Part shown: positions 25,239 through 34,573 of the stretch, piece by piece
Layout of the letters: the number at the start of each line of letters is the position of its first letter
Numbering within the stretch: position 1 is the stretch's first letter
Assembly (NCBI RefSeq): GCF_946479755.1
Contig: NZ_CAMLHC010000013.1
Span: 62,001 to 126,000, forward strand
Direction of reading: 5' to 3'
DNA: 64,000 nt
Source of the DNA: an uncultured Chitinophaga sp.
GTDB taxonomy: Bacteria > Bacteroidota > Bacteroidia > Chitinophagales > Chitinophagaceae
The notes under the pieces: generated by a model
Databases searched by the model: none
What the model was told of the DNA's origin: nothing
The model's input: the letters and a program-made list of their open reading frames with translations, nothing else
Program-made: the position numbers and the translations under genes

Positions 25239-27035
25239 TTATTCAGTTACACTTTCTTCGTCACCGGATTGCTGTCTTGCGTACAACTCAGCGTAGTAAC
25301 CATTCAATGATAATAATTCTTCATGTGTCCCCTCTTCCACGATGCTGCCTTCGTCCAATACGATGATCTTGTCAAACTCAAACAGGGAGAAGATCCTGTG
25401 CGTAATGATGATCGCCGTTTTGTTTTTCAGGTAGGCGTAGAGGTTGCCGATGATCTCTTTCTCCGTACGGGCGTCCACGGCAGAGAGACAGTCATCAAAA
25501 ATCATGATATCCGGGTCCTTGATCAGCGCCCGGGCAATGGATATACGTTGTTTCTGGCCACCGCTGAGGGTAACGCCCCGCTCTCCTATCGCTGTATCAA
25601 ACCCTTCGTTGAAACCGAGAATATCTTTTTCCACCGAGGCCTGCCGGGCCGCCTGTTGCACTGCCTGCAGATTGGCCGCAGGGTCACCGAAGCGGATGTT
25701 ATTGGCAATAGAATCAGAGAAAAGGAACACATCCTGGGGCACATAACTGATCTGGTTGCGCAGCTGCTCCAGGTGCATATAGCGGATATCGTGCGTGTCC
25801 AGCATCACCCGGCCCTGTTGCGGATCGTACATGCGTATCAGCAGTTGCGCCAGCGTACTCTTGCCGGAACCCGTGCGGCCGATCACCGCCACCTTCTGCC
25901 CCGCCGCTATATGCAGATTGATATTTTTTAGCGCGGTAATACCGGTATGCGGATAGGTGAACGTTACGTTTTCCAGCCGCACTGCGCCCTCCAGCTGCAC
26001 GGTACGGGCTGTGGGCTCATCTTTGATCTCCGGCGCTATTTTTAAAAACTCGTTTATCCGTTGCTGTGAGGCAGCGGCACGCTGTACCATCGTAGCCACC
26101 AGCCCGATGGAGAGGAAGGGGAACATGAGCATGTTCACATAGATCACAAACTCAGCGAGGTTGCCAACGGTGATATTTCCCTCAATTACCTGGTAGCCCC
26201 CGATGAAAATAGTCAGTATCACGCTCAGCCCGATCATCAGTGCCATGACAGGCTGAAACAACGCATCCGTTTTAGCGAGGCTGATGGAACTGAGCTTATA
26301 CGCTTCACTGGCGCTTTCAAAATGACGGCCGCTGGCTTCTTCCTGCACATAGGATTTGATCACCCGGATGCCGGAATACGACTCCTGCGCAATGGAAGTA
26401 ATGTTGGATAACTCCGCCTGAATTCTTTCACTTTTACGATGAATGATTTTATTCACATAATAGATCGTCAATGCCAGGAAAGGCAGCGGTGACAAGGTAT
26501 ACAACGTTAGCAGCGGATTTACCTCCAGCATCAGGTAAACGATAATGACGATCAGGAACAGGGTGCGGGAGGCGTACATGATGGCCGGACCAACGTACAT
26601 GCGTACACGGGAAACATCTTCCGTGATGCGGCTCATCAGGTCCCCTGTACGGTGCATCTTAAAGAAGTTAAGGTCCAGCTTCTGATAATGCTGGTAAATC
26701 TCATTCTTGAGATCATACTCGATATGCCGGCTCATGACGATGAGCGTTTGCCGCTGGAGGAACAGGAAAAAGCCGCTCAGCAGGGCAAAGATCAATATGC
26801 TCACCCCGTAAAAAGCGAGGATATGGGAAAAGTCGGACCGGAAAGCACTCTTCAGACCGGTATCACTGAGCAGCCGGTATTCGTCCAGGTTATGCGACAG
26901 CAGGTCAAAAATCTGCCGGACCATGATAGGCTGAAAAACGCTGAAGACAATCGATATCGCCGTAAACAACAGCCCAAGGATCAGGCGCCATTTGTTGGCC
27001 AGGAAATATTTATTAAGCGCAGCTAGATGTTTCAA
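25239..27035 (-). CDS. ABC exporter, fused membrane and ATPase domains (MsbA-like)
   Basis: No ATG is available. I prefer the TTG at 27035, giving KHLAALNKYFLANKWRLILG as N-terminus, over the TTG at 27065, because a perfect -7 box lies at 27052-27059. The product has about 598 residues: six membrane helices (about 15-310), then an ATPase domain with Walker A (GRTGSGKSTL), signature LSGGQKQRISIARAL and Walker B IMIFDDCLSAVD, with a switch His in ITHR. This is the homodimeric half-transporter type that exports lipids or drugs. It stands alone, so the substrate is unknown. Confidence 0.9.
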   Translation of the reverse strand: MKHLAALNKYFLANKWRLILGLLFTAISIVFSVFQPIMVRQIFDLLSHNLDEYRLLSDTGLKSAFRSDFSHILAFYGVSILIFALLSGFFLFLQRQTLIVMSRHIEYDLKNEIYQHYQKLDLNFFKMHRTGDLMSRITEDVSRVRMYVGPAIMYASRTLFLIVIIVYLMLEVNPLLTLYTLSPLPFLALTIYYVNKIIHRKSERIQAELSNITSIAQESYSGIRVIKSYVQEEASGRHFESASEAYKLSSISLAKTDALFQPVMALMIGLSVILTIFIGGYQVIEGNITVGNLAEFVIYVNMLMFPFLSIGLVATMVQRAAASQQRINEFLKIAPEIKDEPTARTVQLEGAVRLENVTFTYPHTGITALKNINLHIAAGQKVAVIGRTGSGKSTLAQLLIRMYDPQQGRVMLDTHDIRYMHLEQLRNQISYVPQDVFLFSDSIANNIRFGDPAANLQAVQQAARQASVEKDILGFNEGFDTAIGERGVTLSGGQKQRISIARALIKDPDIMIFDDCLSAVDARTEKEIIGNLYAYLKNKTAIIITHRIFSLFEFDKIIVLDEGSIVEEGTHEELLSLNGYYAELYARQQSGDEESVTE

Positions 27036-27051
27036 TCGGAAAGTTTTGCCA

Positions 27052-27059
27052 CAAAAATA
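27052..27059 (-). promoter_or_regulatory. -7 box of the ABC exporter gene
   Basis: TATTTTTG (complement) fits TAnnTTTG exactly; upstream TTTTCG may serve as a weak -33 box. Its position favours the start at 27035. Confidence 0.45.
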
Positions 27060-27079
27060 AGCCAAAGTAGCTTACGAAA

Positions 27080-27119
27080 AAGAGCGGAGGTCAAAGCTGA
27101 TGCTCCGACCTCCGCTCTT
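27080..27119 (-). terminator. Terminator of purC
   Basis: AAGAGCGGAGGTC (27080-27092) pairs perfectly with GACCTCCGCTCTT (27107-27119) over a 14-base loop; on the minus strand it is followed by TTTCG and lies 21 bases after the purC stop. Confidence 0.8.
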
Positions 27120-27139
27120 GCATATTTTAATCGTACTGG

Positions 27140-28069
27140 TTACAGCTGTTTCAGCGCTTCGATGATTTTCGCTTCTGCTGCTTCCGGTGCTACATCTTCT
27201 TTCACGAATTTGCGGCCGGTGATGTTTTCAAACAGCTCGATATAACGTTCGCTTACGCTGTTGATGAACGCGTCGGTCATTTCAGGCACCTGCTGGCCGT
27301 CTTTGCCCTGGAATCCGTTTTCCATCAGCCATTCGCGCACAAACTCCTTGCTCAGTTGTTTCTGCTGTTTGCCGGCTTTCTGGTTTTCTTCGTACCCTTC
27401 TGCATAGAAATAACGGGAAGAGTCCGGTGTATGGATTTCGTCAATTACGTAGATGGTATCGCCGATTTTTCCGAATTCATATTTGGTGTCTACGAGGATC
27501 AGGCCGCGTTCTGCTGCCATCTCTTTACCTCTCGCAAACAGGGCGAGGGTGTACTTTTCCAGCTGCTCATAGTCTTCTTTGCTCACCAGTCCCTGTGCGA
27601 TGATTTCCTCACGGGAAATATCCTCGTCATGGCCTTCGTGTGCTTTGGTGGTAGGTGTGATGATCGGCTGGGGGAAGAAATCATTTTCTTTCAGTCCTTC
27701 CGGCATGGTAACGCCGCAGAGTACACGCTGACCGGTTTTGTAAGTTCTCCAGGCATGGCCGGTGAGGTTGCCACGTACCACCATTTCCACGGGGAACGTT
27801 TCGCATTTCAAACCTATGGTTACATTCGGCAGCGGAGTGGACTTCACCCAGTTAGGCACGATGTCTTTGGTAGCTTCCAGCATGATGGCCGCCACCTGGT
27901 TCAGTACCTGCCCTTTGTAAGGAATAGGGCGGGGCAAAACTACATCGAACGCAGAGATACGGTCGCTTACTGCCATGACCATGAGTTTGTCCTCGATGGT
28001 GTATACATCACGTACTTTCCCTTTGTAGAAGGCGGTCTGACCCGGGAATTTGAAATTTGACTCTAACAT
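27140..28069 (-). CDS. purC: Phosphoribosylaminoimidazole-succinocarboxamide synthase (SAICAR synthetase)
   Basis: The 309-residue enzyme joins CAIR and aspartate with ATP in purine synthesis. Seen: [20 protein letters not shown] (nucleotide-binding start), [40 protein letters not shown], and the later signature [20 protein letters not shown] with [10 protein letters not shown]. Length agrees with the longer, Bacteroidota and yeast-like type. It has its own promoter and terminator, and no other purine gene is beside it. Confidence 0.97.
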   Translation of the reverse strand: MLESNFKFPGQTAFYKGKVRDVYTIEDKLMVMAVSDRISAFDVVLPRPIPYKGQVLNQVAAIMLEATKDIVPNWVKSTPLPNVTIGLKCETFPVEMVVRGNLTGHAWRTYKTGQRVLCGVTMPEGLKENDFFPQPIITPTTKAHEGHDEDISREEIIAQGLVSKEDYEQLEKYTLALFARGKEMAAERGLILVDTKYEFGKIGDTIYVIDEIHTPDSSRYFYAEGYEENQKAGKQQKQLSKEFVREWLMENGFQGKDGQQVPEMTDAFINSVSERYIELFENITGRKFVKEDVAPEAAEAKIIEALKQL

Positions 28070-28109
28070 GAATTATGAAATTAAGAATGAGTTATCACTG
28101 ATTTGCGTG

Positions 28110-28141
28110 CAAAAGTAAACCATGAATCGCATGATTTCAAT
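28110..28141 (-). promoter_or_regulatory. Bacteroidota-type promoter of purC
   Basis: TACTTTTG (complement of 28110-28117) fits the -7 consensus exactly, with ATTG (28138-28141) 20 bases upstream as a near -33 box. Confidence 0.55.
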
Positions 28142-28154
28142 TTTTTTCCGTCCT

Positions 28155-29525
28155 TCATTTTTGGGAAGATGCTAACTGTTGCCCGTTACCGGCATACGGC
28201 CTTAATAAACCAATGATGATTTCGTTCTCGGGGTACTGGGTAAGGTGCGGCCTTAGTAGTTCGGCGTCCGTTGCCTGCAGGTGCACCGGCACATAACCCA
28301 TGCCGTAAAAACGGCCTTTCTCCATCAGGATACAACTTTGCTCCCCGGTGTTACGGCCTTTGTCCAGTATCACCACGGAAGGCTGTTGCTCCTGCAGGAA
28401 GGCTATCGCTGCTTTTACACGTTCATTATATACTGCAGGCGCCTCCACTTTCTCACAGGCGCCATGACAGGTGGCGGCTGTTTTTCCGGCGCAGGTGCCT
28501 CCCCCCTTCTGCAGAAAACACAGTTTGGGGCACAGCTCAAACTGCCGGATCAATGCCCGGAGTAGCCGGTGCCCGTCTATCAACAGGTTAAAGGCATGCA
28601 CCGGGTGGCTGAATTTGCGCTTCTTCTCGATGGCGAGGCGCAGATACCCTTCCTGGTCTTCAAAAAGATAAAAACCATAACGGAACTCTACCCGCTTCTG
28701 TGCTGCATTAAAAGCAGGCCACAGCCGCTTGATCTCCACCGATTCAAGGATACAGGCCATCAGGTCGGTAGCGGTTTCCTGGTAGGTGATATTATATACG
28801 GTACGCAGGAAATTCTGTCGCTGACGGCTGGCGCTGTGTCCTGTAAAGTGGCTGTTGACACGCTTTTTCAGGTCTTTGGCCTTTCCCACATACACCACTT
28901 TTCCTTTGATATCATGGAAATAGTAGACACCCGGTACCTCGGGCAACCGCTTTACCACTTCCGGTTGCAGGTTGGGCGGCAGGAACTGTTCTTTCGAACC
29001 TGCCTTCAGCGCGCCGGCGATGGCTTTCTCTTTGTCATGCTGCAACAGCAGCGAAAAAAGCTTTGTAGTAGCCTCCGCATCCCCGCCTGCGCGGTGACGG
29101 CCGTTGATAGGAATTTCCAGATGACGGCAGAGGTTGCCTAAACTATAGGACGGCAATCCCGGAAAGATCTTTCTCCCCAGCCTGACGGTACATAACTTCT
29201 TACATTGAAGGTCCAGCCCGGCAGCCGCCAGGTGATGTTTCACAAACGAATAATCAAAGTTGACGTTGTGCGCCACGAAGATTTTATCGTGCAGCAGTTC
29301 ATAGATCAGCGGCGCCACCGCTTCGAACGGAGGGGCTTCCGCCACCATGCTGTTGGTGATACCAGTCAGCGATTCTATGTAATAAGGAATGGGCACTCCA
29401 GGATTGACCAGCGTCTGGTAATGCTGCGTGATTTCCCGGCCATCAAACAGGTAGATGGCTATTTCGGTGATGCCGTTGGCACTGGCATGGCCCCCGGTAG
29501 TTTCTATATCGACAATTGCGTACAC
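28155..29525 (-). CDS. DEDDh 3'-5' exonuclease fused to a GIY-YIG (UvrC/Cho-like) nuclease
   Basis: The 456-residue protein starts at a GTG (29525). Residues 1-160 are a DnaQ-type exonuclease with all DEDDh residues in place: D6 and E8 (AIVDIETTGG), D91 (HNVNFDYSFV), H144 and D149 (HRAGGDAEAT). Residues 199-275 form a GIY-YIG domain (GVYYFHDIKGKVVYVGKAKD, catalytic E261 in ILESVEIK). Five cysteines follow (332, 336, 345, 353, 357), like the cysteine cluster after the GIY-YIG domain of UvrC. It lacks the UvrC second nuclease and HhH domains, so it resembles Cho with a proofreading domain; a role in DNA repair is inferred. The start is one base after the stop of the efflux permease gene, implying coupling. 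Confidence 0.92.
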   Translation of the reverse strand: MYAIVDIETTGGHASANGITEIAIYLFDGREITQHYQTLVNPGVPIPYYIESLTGITNSMVAEAPPFEAVAPLIYELLHDKIFVAHNVNFDYSFVKHHLAAAGLDLQCKKLCTVRLGRKIFPGLPSYSLGNLCRHLEIPINGRHRAGGDAEATTKLFSLLLQHDKEKAIAGALKAGSKEQFLPPNLQPEVVKRLPEVPGVYYFHDIKGKVVYVGKAKDLKKRVNSHFTGHSASRQRQNFLRTVYNITYQETATDLMACILESVEIKRLWPAFNAAQKRVEFRYGFYLFEDQEGYLRLAIEKKRKFSHPVHAFNLLIDGHRLLRALIRQFELCPKLCFLQKGGGTCAGKTAATCHGACEKVEAPAVYNERVKAAIAFLQEQQPSVVILDKGRNTGEQSCILMEKGRFYGMGYVPVHLQATDAELLRPHLTQYPENEIIIGLLRPYAGNGQQLASSQK

Positions 29526-29526
29526 C

Positions 29527-30699
29527 TTACAAAGATATAGGTTGTTGCTTTTTATTCAATCGTTTTAATCCCCACAATGCCATCAAAAGGTAAAACATCC
29601 ATAACAACAACAGGTGTATCACGGACCCGGCGTGGTCCTGCAGGGTGCCACCGGTCTGGACGATGGACGTATATACCTTCACGAAAGGCGTCAGCGGCAA
29701 CAGGGACGACAAACCCTGCAACAGCGGCGGCATAGACTCGAAGGGCCACGCATAGCCGCATATAAGAAAAAAGGGATATGTAGAGAAGGCCATCAGCTGG
29801 GCCGCCAGCAACTGGCTTTTAAACAGCGTCCCTATCCATACGCCCATGGGAATGAGGGTAACGATAAACAAAAATAACAGCACGGCCAGGTCCCGGTAGC
29901 TGCCCCGGAAAGGCAAATGCAGCACCTGGTAGTTGACCGTCATAAAAAACGCGGCGTAGGCCAGGTACAGCAGCAGGTAAAAGGCAGCTTTGCCATACAG
30001 CATACCCGACAGTCCTCCGCCCATCTTCACCAGCCGGCCGATCTCGCCGTTCTCCCTTTCCAGGGCTATACTGCCGGAGAGGCCCAACAGCAGGGTCTGC
30101 TGCAGGATCAGCACCAGCAATACCGGCAGCAGAAAACCGCCGTAGCTGGCCTGCGGGTTGTAGAGCGGACGGTAGTCTATATTGACCGGCATCGCTTCCT
30201 GCAAGGCCATGGTGGAATTCAGCCCCATCTTTTCCTGGTACTGCAACCGTACCCCCGCCCCGATCGTGAGGCCCAGCTGGGTAATGGCGCCGGTCAGCTC
30301 ACTGGACGGCAGAAAACGCGCACCGTTCACGGCCAGCACCACATCCGCCTGCTGCAGGGAGAGCACCTTGCTTTGCATGCCTTTGGGGATGTAAAAGTAC
30401 CCCTGCGCCTCTCCCCTGTACATCCACTCCTGTGCCGCTTCCAGGGACGAAGCCCGCAACACGGACACCACCTGCATGTTGTTCATCTGCTCCACAAACA
30501 TGCGGGACATTTCACTACGGTCGTCATCGGCAACAGCCAGCACCACCTTCTCTTCTACCTTGTAGCTGTAAATGGTGCCGTAAAAAAACACATAGAACAA
30601 AGGCGCCAGCAACAGGGTAAGCAACAGGCTGTGATTGCCGGCTACCAGCTTTATCTCCCGGAGGAACAGCTGTCCTGTATGGTTACTCCGGTCTGGCAT
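29527..30699 (-). CDS. ABC-2 type efflux permease (second of two)
   Basis: The 390-residue protein has one N-terminal helix (LLLTLLLAPLFYVFFYGTIY), a large periplasmic domain (about 45-180) and five helices at the C-terminus (LPVLLVLILQQTLLLGLSGS and following). This is the layout of YhhJ/YbhR-type ABC-2 permeases that work with a HlyD-type adaptor and a TolC channel. Its start overlaps the end of the preceding permease gene by 17 bases. No ATPase gene is in the cluster. The exonuclease gene starts one base after its stop. Confidence 0.88.
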   Translation of the reverse strand: MPDRSNHTGQLFLREIKLVAGNHSLLLTLLLAPLFYVFFYGTIYSYKVEEKVVLAVADDDRSEMSRMFVEQMNNMQVVSVLRASSLEAAQEWMYRGEAQGYFYIPKGMQSKVLSLQQADVVLAVNGARFLPSSELTGAITQLGLTIGAGVRLQYQEKMGLNSTMALQEAMPVNIDYRPLYNPQASYGGFLLPVLLVLILQQTLLLGLSGSIALERENGEIGRLVKMGGGLSGMLYGKAAFYLLLYLAYAAFFMTVNYQVLHLPFRGSYRDLAVLLFLFIVTLIPMGVWIGTLFKSQLLAAQLMAFSTYPFFLICGYAWPFESMPPLLQGLSSLLPLTPFVKVYTSIVQTGGTLQDHAGSVIHLLLLWMFYLLMALWGLKRLNKKQQPISL

Positions 30700-31861
30700 G
30701 TTGTACAGTTGAAGGTTGAAGGGTACGCTGGAATAGCAGGATGGCCACGGGCAGACCTACCACGGTAAACAGCAGCATGTGCGCCATTTCCAGCCTGACA
30801 TAACGCAATGGCAGGTCCATAAAATACACTTTAAAGAACGCATCCACAAAGGGTGTCAACGGCATGATCATGGCATAATACTGATCGTACCAGGGCATGC
30901 CCCAGCGCGGAAAGGTAAAACCGCTGAACACAAAGGCCGGCGAAGTATAGAAGATGCCTACATCACAGGCCAGCAACAGGTCTTTAAAGATGGCAGATAC
31001 CATCATGCCTACACTGATACAGGCCAGCATCAGGAGGGTGAAGATGGTAAACAGTCCCCAGCTGAACAATTGGGCACCGGATGCGAACAACGGATAAATA
31101 ACCAGGGTGATGATGACGTAGTCTAACCAGGCTACACCGAGGTAGGCGAGCGACTTACCGATAACAGCATTGGAAGCCGATCCGTTACTTGCTTCGTATA
31201 ACGTTTCCAGTGATCCTGTTTTATGTTCATAGTTCAGCGCCAGCGCCACCACCATGATCATCATCATCTGCATGGCCACTGCTATCACGCCCGGCACCAG
31301 GTACTGCTGATAATCGTATCGCGGATTGTATAACGTGAACGACTGTAGCTGTACCGGCATCACCAGCGCCATGGCTTTCCCCGCGGGCATGCCCGTCTTC
31401 ACCAGCTTCTGCAGCTGCACGCCTGCGGCGGCGGTGAGCAGCACCTGTGCCGCATCCTTGTACAACAGTTTGGCCGGTACCAGGTAGGATACATTGGTGT
31501 AGATAGTGATATATACCGGTTGCCTGCTTTTAATATGTTCATCCATCCGGCGGGGGAAATGGACAGCGCCCATCACCGTACCGCTGTGCAGCATGGCCTG
31601 CAGCGCACCTTCGCTCTGCACTTGCTGCGTGATGTGGATACTCTCCGTTTGTTCCAGCATAAAGGTGAACTGCCGCGACAGCGGCGAGTTAGCTTCGTCC
31701 CAGATGGCCACCGGCAAGTCTGCTGCGAAATGTTTATTATAGATGCCGGCATACAGCAAACACAATACCGGCGGTAGCACCAGCATAGCGATGTAGTACA
31801 CCGGGAACGTGAGGATACGTTTCCATTCCCTTATCATAACCTTGACGATGGCATGTATCAT
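30683..31861 (-). CDS. ABC-2 type efflux permease (first of two)
   Basis: The 392-residue protein has the same layout as its neighbour: helix near the N-terminus (FPVYYIAMLVLPPVLCLLYA), periplasmic domain (about 45-175), then five helices. They are paralogues and should form a heterodimer. Its ATG overlaps the stop of the HlyD-like gene by four bases (31858-31861), a sign of translational coupling. The substrate is unknown. As with its partner, an ATPase must come from elsewhere if this is a true ABC exporter. Confidence 0.88.
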   Translation of the reverse strand: MIHAIVKVMIREWKRILTFPVYYIAMLVLPPVLCLLYAGIYNKHFAADLPVAIWDEANSPLSRQFTFMLEQTESIHITQQVQSEGALQAMLHSGTVMGAVHFPRRMDEHIKSRQPVYITIYTNVSYLVPAKLLYKDAAQVLLTAAAGVQLQKLVKTGMPAGKAMALVMPVQLQSFTLYNPRYDYQQYLVPGVIAVAMQMMMIMVVALALNYEHKTGSLETLYEASNGSASNAVIGKSLAYLGVAWLDYVIITLVIYPLFASGAQLFSWGLFTIFTLLMLACISVGMMVSAIFKDLLLACDVGIFYTSPAFVFSGFTFPRWGMPWYDQYYAMIMPLTPFVDAFFKVYFMDLPLRYVRLEMAHMLLFTVVGLPVAILLFQRTLQPSTVQHARPE

Positions 31862-32847
31862 GGCATTTGCAGGGAGGCCGTCATGCCGGGGCGCAATCCC
31901 TGCACGTCGGACGGGTTAACAGGTTTAAAGTCTACGGTAAAGGTGCGCAGCTCGAACTTGCCTTTTTCCTTTACCGGTATCCAGTTCGCGAAAGTCAGTG
32001 ACGGCGCCACCTTATAGACGACCGCCTCAAATTTTTCCGGGCTGCAGCCGGGAATATCGAGCCGGGCTTTGGCGCCTACCGGCAGCCTGTTCATATCGTC
32101 CTGCCGGATATTGAACCGTACATGGTACGTGTTGGGCTTTTGCAGGGTCATCAGCGGATAACCGATAGACACGATCTCTCCTTCTTCGATGACCATAGAA
32201 GAGATAATTCCGTCAGACGGCGCGTGGAGGTAGGTGTTGTCAGACAACGCTTTGGTAAGATTGTAACCTTCCTGTGCCTGTTTGAGGATAGCTGATGCCG
32301 CCTGCAGCATTTCGGGGCGGGTACCTTGTTTCAGCATGTCCATATTCAGTTTGGCCGTTTCCATTTCCTTTTTGGCTGCCTGCAGTTTGAAATATACCAG
32401 GTCTTTTTCCTGTCCGGATATCACTTCATCGTTGAAGAGGTTTTCCATACGCTGATAGGTTTTCTGCATCAGCTTATACTGTTCCTCTGTGATGTTATAG
32501 AGATTCCCGGCCGCTTTGATCGCTTCGGGGCGGGCGCCTTTCTCCAGCAGCTGCAGCTGGCTTTGTGCCGCCTCAATAGCCGCCAGCGCCTGGTTACGGA
32601 TGGCATTGATCTCGGTAGACCGCAGTACGCCCAGCAGCTGTCCTTTTTTCACCGTGTCTCCCTGTTGCACCAGCAGGCTGTCCAGCCGGCCGGGGAATTC
32701 TGCGGCCACGTCCACATAGTCGGCATCCACCATGCCGATAACGGTGTTATCTGCGGCGGCCGGCTTCTTCAGAAAAAAAATCAGTGCAATGATCAGTACC
32801 ACTACAGGTATCAGCAATGCCCAGTAATTTTTTAGTACGGCTTTCAT
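31858..32847 (-). CDS. HlyD-family periplasmic adaptor (membrane fusion protein)
   Basis: The 329-residue protein has one N-terminal membrane helix (YWALLIPVVVLIIALIFFL), a split biotinyl-lipoyl domain (VDVAAEFPGRLDSLLVQQGD and later LHAPSDGIISSMVIEEGEIV), a long coiled-coil hairpin (about 75-190) and a beta-barrel part (YHVRFNIRQDDMNRLPVGAK). It links the inner membrane permeases to the TolC-like channel whose gene lies 14 bases upstream. The closest known layout is YbhG/YhiI. Confidence 0.93.
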   Translation of the reverse strand: MKAVLKNYWALLIPVVVLIIALIFFLKKPAAADNTVIGMVDADYVDVAAEFPGRLDSLLVQQGDTVKKGQLLGVLRSTEINAIRNQALAAIEAAQSQLQLLEKGARPEAIKAAGNLYNITEEQYKLMQKTYQRMENLFNDEVISGQEKDLVYFKLQAAKKEMETAKLNMDMLKQGTRPEMLQAASAILKQAQEGYNLTKALSDNTYLHAPSDGIISSMVIEEGEIVSIGYPLMTLQKPNTYHVRFNIRQDDMNRLPVGAKARLDIPGCSPEKFEAVVYKVAPSLTFANWIPVKEKGKFELRTFTVDFKPVNPSDVQGLRPGMTASLQMP

Positions 32848-32861
32848 GTATATGACCGGTT

Positions 32862-34316
32862 TTAGTTGTTAACGTATGTGGCGAAGTATTCCGGTGTGCC
32901 CACGATGTTCCAGTATTCAGCCAGCGCGAGATAGTAGCCCAGTACAGCGGTGTAGTATATTTTATGCATCTCTTCTTCCAGCAGTAACGCATCGTTGACA
33001 TCTTTCACCGACGAGAGCTGGTTTTCCATGCGGTCGGTCACCAGCGTGGTGGTGAGGTGCGCCTGCTGCCGGGCGCTGTCCAGCGAAGCCACATCATGCT
33101 GCAGGGCTCTTACCTTATTGGAGGCCACGCGCAGCTGCAGCTCCAGGGACGTCCTGGTATTTTCAGCAGCCATGGAGGCTTCTTCTACCAGTAGTTTACT
33201 GGCCTTGGTGCGTTTATTACGCTGAAAACCGTCGAACAACGTCCATTGCAGCTCCACGCCTATCAGCCATGGCGGCACCGTCACCGGCAGGTCTTTCTGG
33301 TAGAGCGATACATTACCGATGGCGAACAGATTGGGGAGCGACAGGGAGCGTGTAGCCTTTACCGCTACCCTGGCCAGGTCTGTCTTGCTTTCCAGCAGGC
33401 GGTACGACGGATTGTTGCGCCAGAAGGCGCTCTCCTCCCCTGTGGTGACGTTTGCCTGTTCATACCGCAGCGTATCGCTGATGAGAATGGCGGTGTCTAT
33501 GGGCCTGCCCAGCAGCTGGTTCATTTCCAGCAGGGCATTTTCTTTTTCCAGTTCCAGGTTGCTGTAGCGGTTCGTGGCCTGCGTGTAGGACACCTTCGCC
33601 CAGTTGAGCAGGTAAGGCGGCAGTACCTGGTTGTCTTTCAGTGACGCTGCGTAATCCCTGTTTTTCCGGAATGCCTCCACCACTACCGCTTCGTGCGCCA
33701 GGATGGTGTTGAGGTACATGATCCGCAGGTATTGGGCGCTGATCAGGAAATACAGGCCTTTCTCCACCACCTGTTTATTGAACTGGCCGGCCGTTACCTG
33801 TGAGCGGGCAAGGTCCTGTGCCGCGGATATTTTTCCGCCGAGATAGATAGGCTGGCGTACGCCGACGCCGGCCACGAAATACGATTGTTTGGCCAGCTGC
33901 GGGTTGTAGTTCGGATAAAACGCGTTGATCAGCCCTTTTGTGGCGTTAGCGATAGCGTCCTGCACATTTTGGGGCAACGGTTGCCCGGTGATCTGCTGAA
34001 AAACGGTATTGGCCGTGTTGACGCTTTGCGCCGCCGATCCGTTCACCACCCCGTCTTTTACCTGTTGCAGATTGATTTCAAGCGGCTTTCCGAGGTAGTT
34101 GTAACCCGCCAGCAGGTCTACCTTAGGGAACCAGGCACGATTCTCGGCCTGCAGGGAATATTCTCTCGCCTGCAGCGAGCGTTCCGCCTGTTTTACCAGC
34201 GCATTACGTTGCCGGGCGAGTTCATAACAATCTTTTAAAGTCAGCTGTTGTCCTTTCTCCTGCGCCGGGGCAAACATCGGCGGCAGGATGAGTGTTAATA
34301 ACAGGAGATGTCTCAT
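32862..34316 (-). CDS. TolC-family outer membrane efflux channel
   Basis: I chose the ATG at 34316 (MRHLLLLTLILPPMFAPAQE), which starts a signal peptide; the open frame reaches 34373. The product of about 484 residues shows the repeated TolC architecture: LTLKDCYELARQRNALVKQA near the start, long alternating helices, and SLELQLRVASNKVRALQHDV followed by a second half near the end. It is the first gene of the TolC-HlyD-permease-permease operon on the minus strand. No regulator gene is adjacent. Confidence 0.93.
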   Translation of the reverse strand: MRHLLLLTLILPPMFAPAQEKGQQLTLKDCYELARQRNALVKQAERSLQAREYSLQAENRAWFPKVDLLAGYNYLGKPLEINLQQVKDGVVNGSAAQSVNTANTVFQQITGQPLPQNVQDAIANATKGLINAFYPNYNPQLAKQSYFVAGVGVRQPIYLGGKISAAQDLARSQVTAGQFNKQVVEKGLYFLISAQYLRIMYLNTILAHEAVVVEAFRKNRDYAASLKDNQVLPPYLLNWAKVSYTQATNRYSNLELEKENALLEMNQLLGRPIDTAILISDTLRYEQANVTTGEESAFWRNNPSYRLLESKTDLARVAVKATRSLSLPNLFAIGNVSLYQKDLPVTVPPWLIGVELQWTLFDGFQRNKRTKASKLLVEEASMAAENTRTSLELQLRVASNKVRALQHDVASLDSARQQAHLTTTLVTDRMENQLSSVKDVNDALLLEEEMHKIYYTAVLGYYLALAEYWNIVGTPEYFATYVNN

Positions 34317-34491
34317 AAGATATCTTTTCGTCCGGATTTTCCTGGATACCAACACACTTAAACAATTTTTCATGCATAATGTTTATATTATTCAAAAAAA
34401 TCGTATATAAACTGATAATGAGTAAATCCCGGGGGCAATCGTTATCTTCAGAGAGCATAAAAAAAGTACATCGTTATATTTATTTAATCCA

Positions 34492-34522
34492 TTTCCGTCC
34501 ACTGTGCTTTAACGGACATTTG
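34492..34522 (+). promoter_or_regulatory. Possible promoter of the YceI gene
   Basis: TTTC (34492-34495), 19 bases, then GACATTTG (34515-34522); each box has one mismatch to the Bacteroidota consensus. It lies 51 bases before the ATG. Confidence 0.4.
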
Positions 34523-34573
34523 CACTAACAAACAACATCATCCTATTCATAAAAAAATAAAACATCTTCATCT

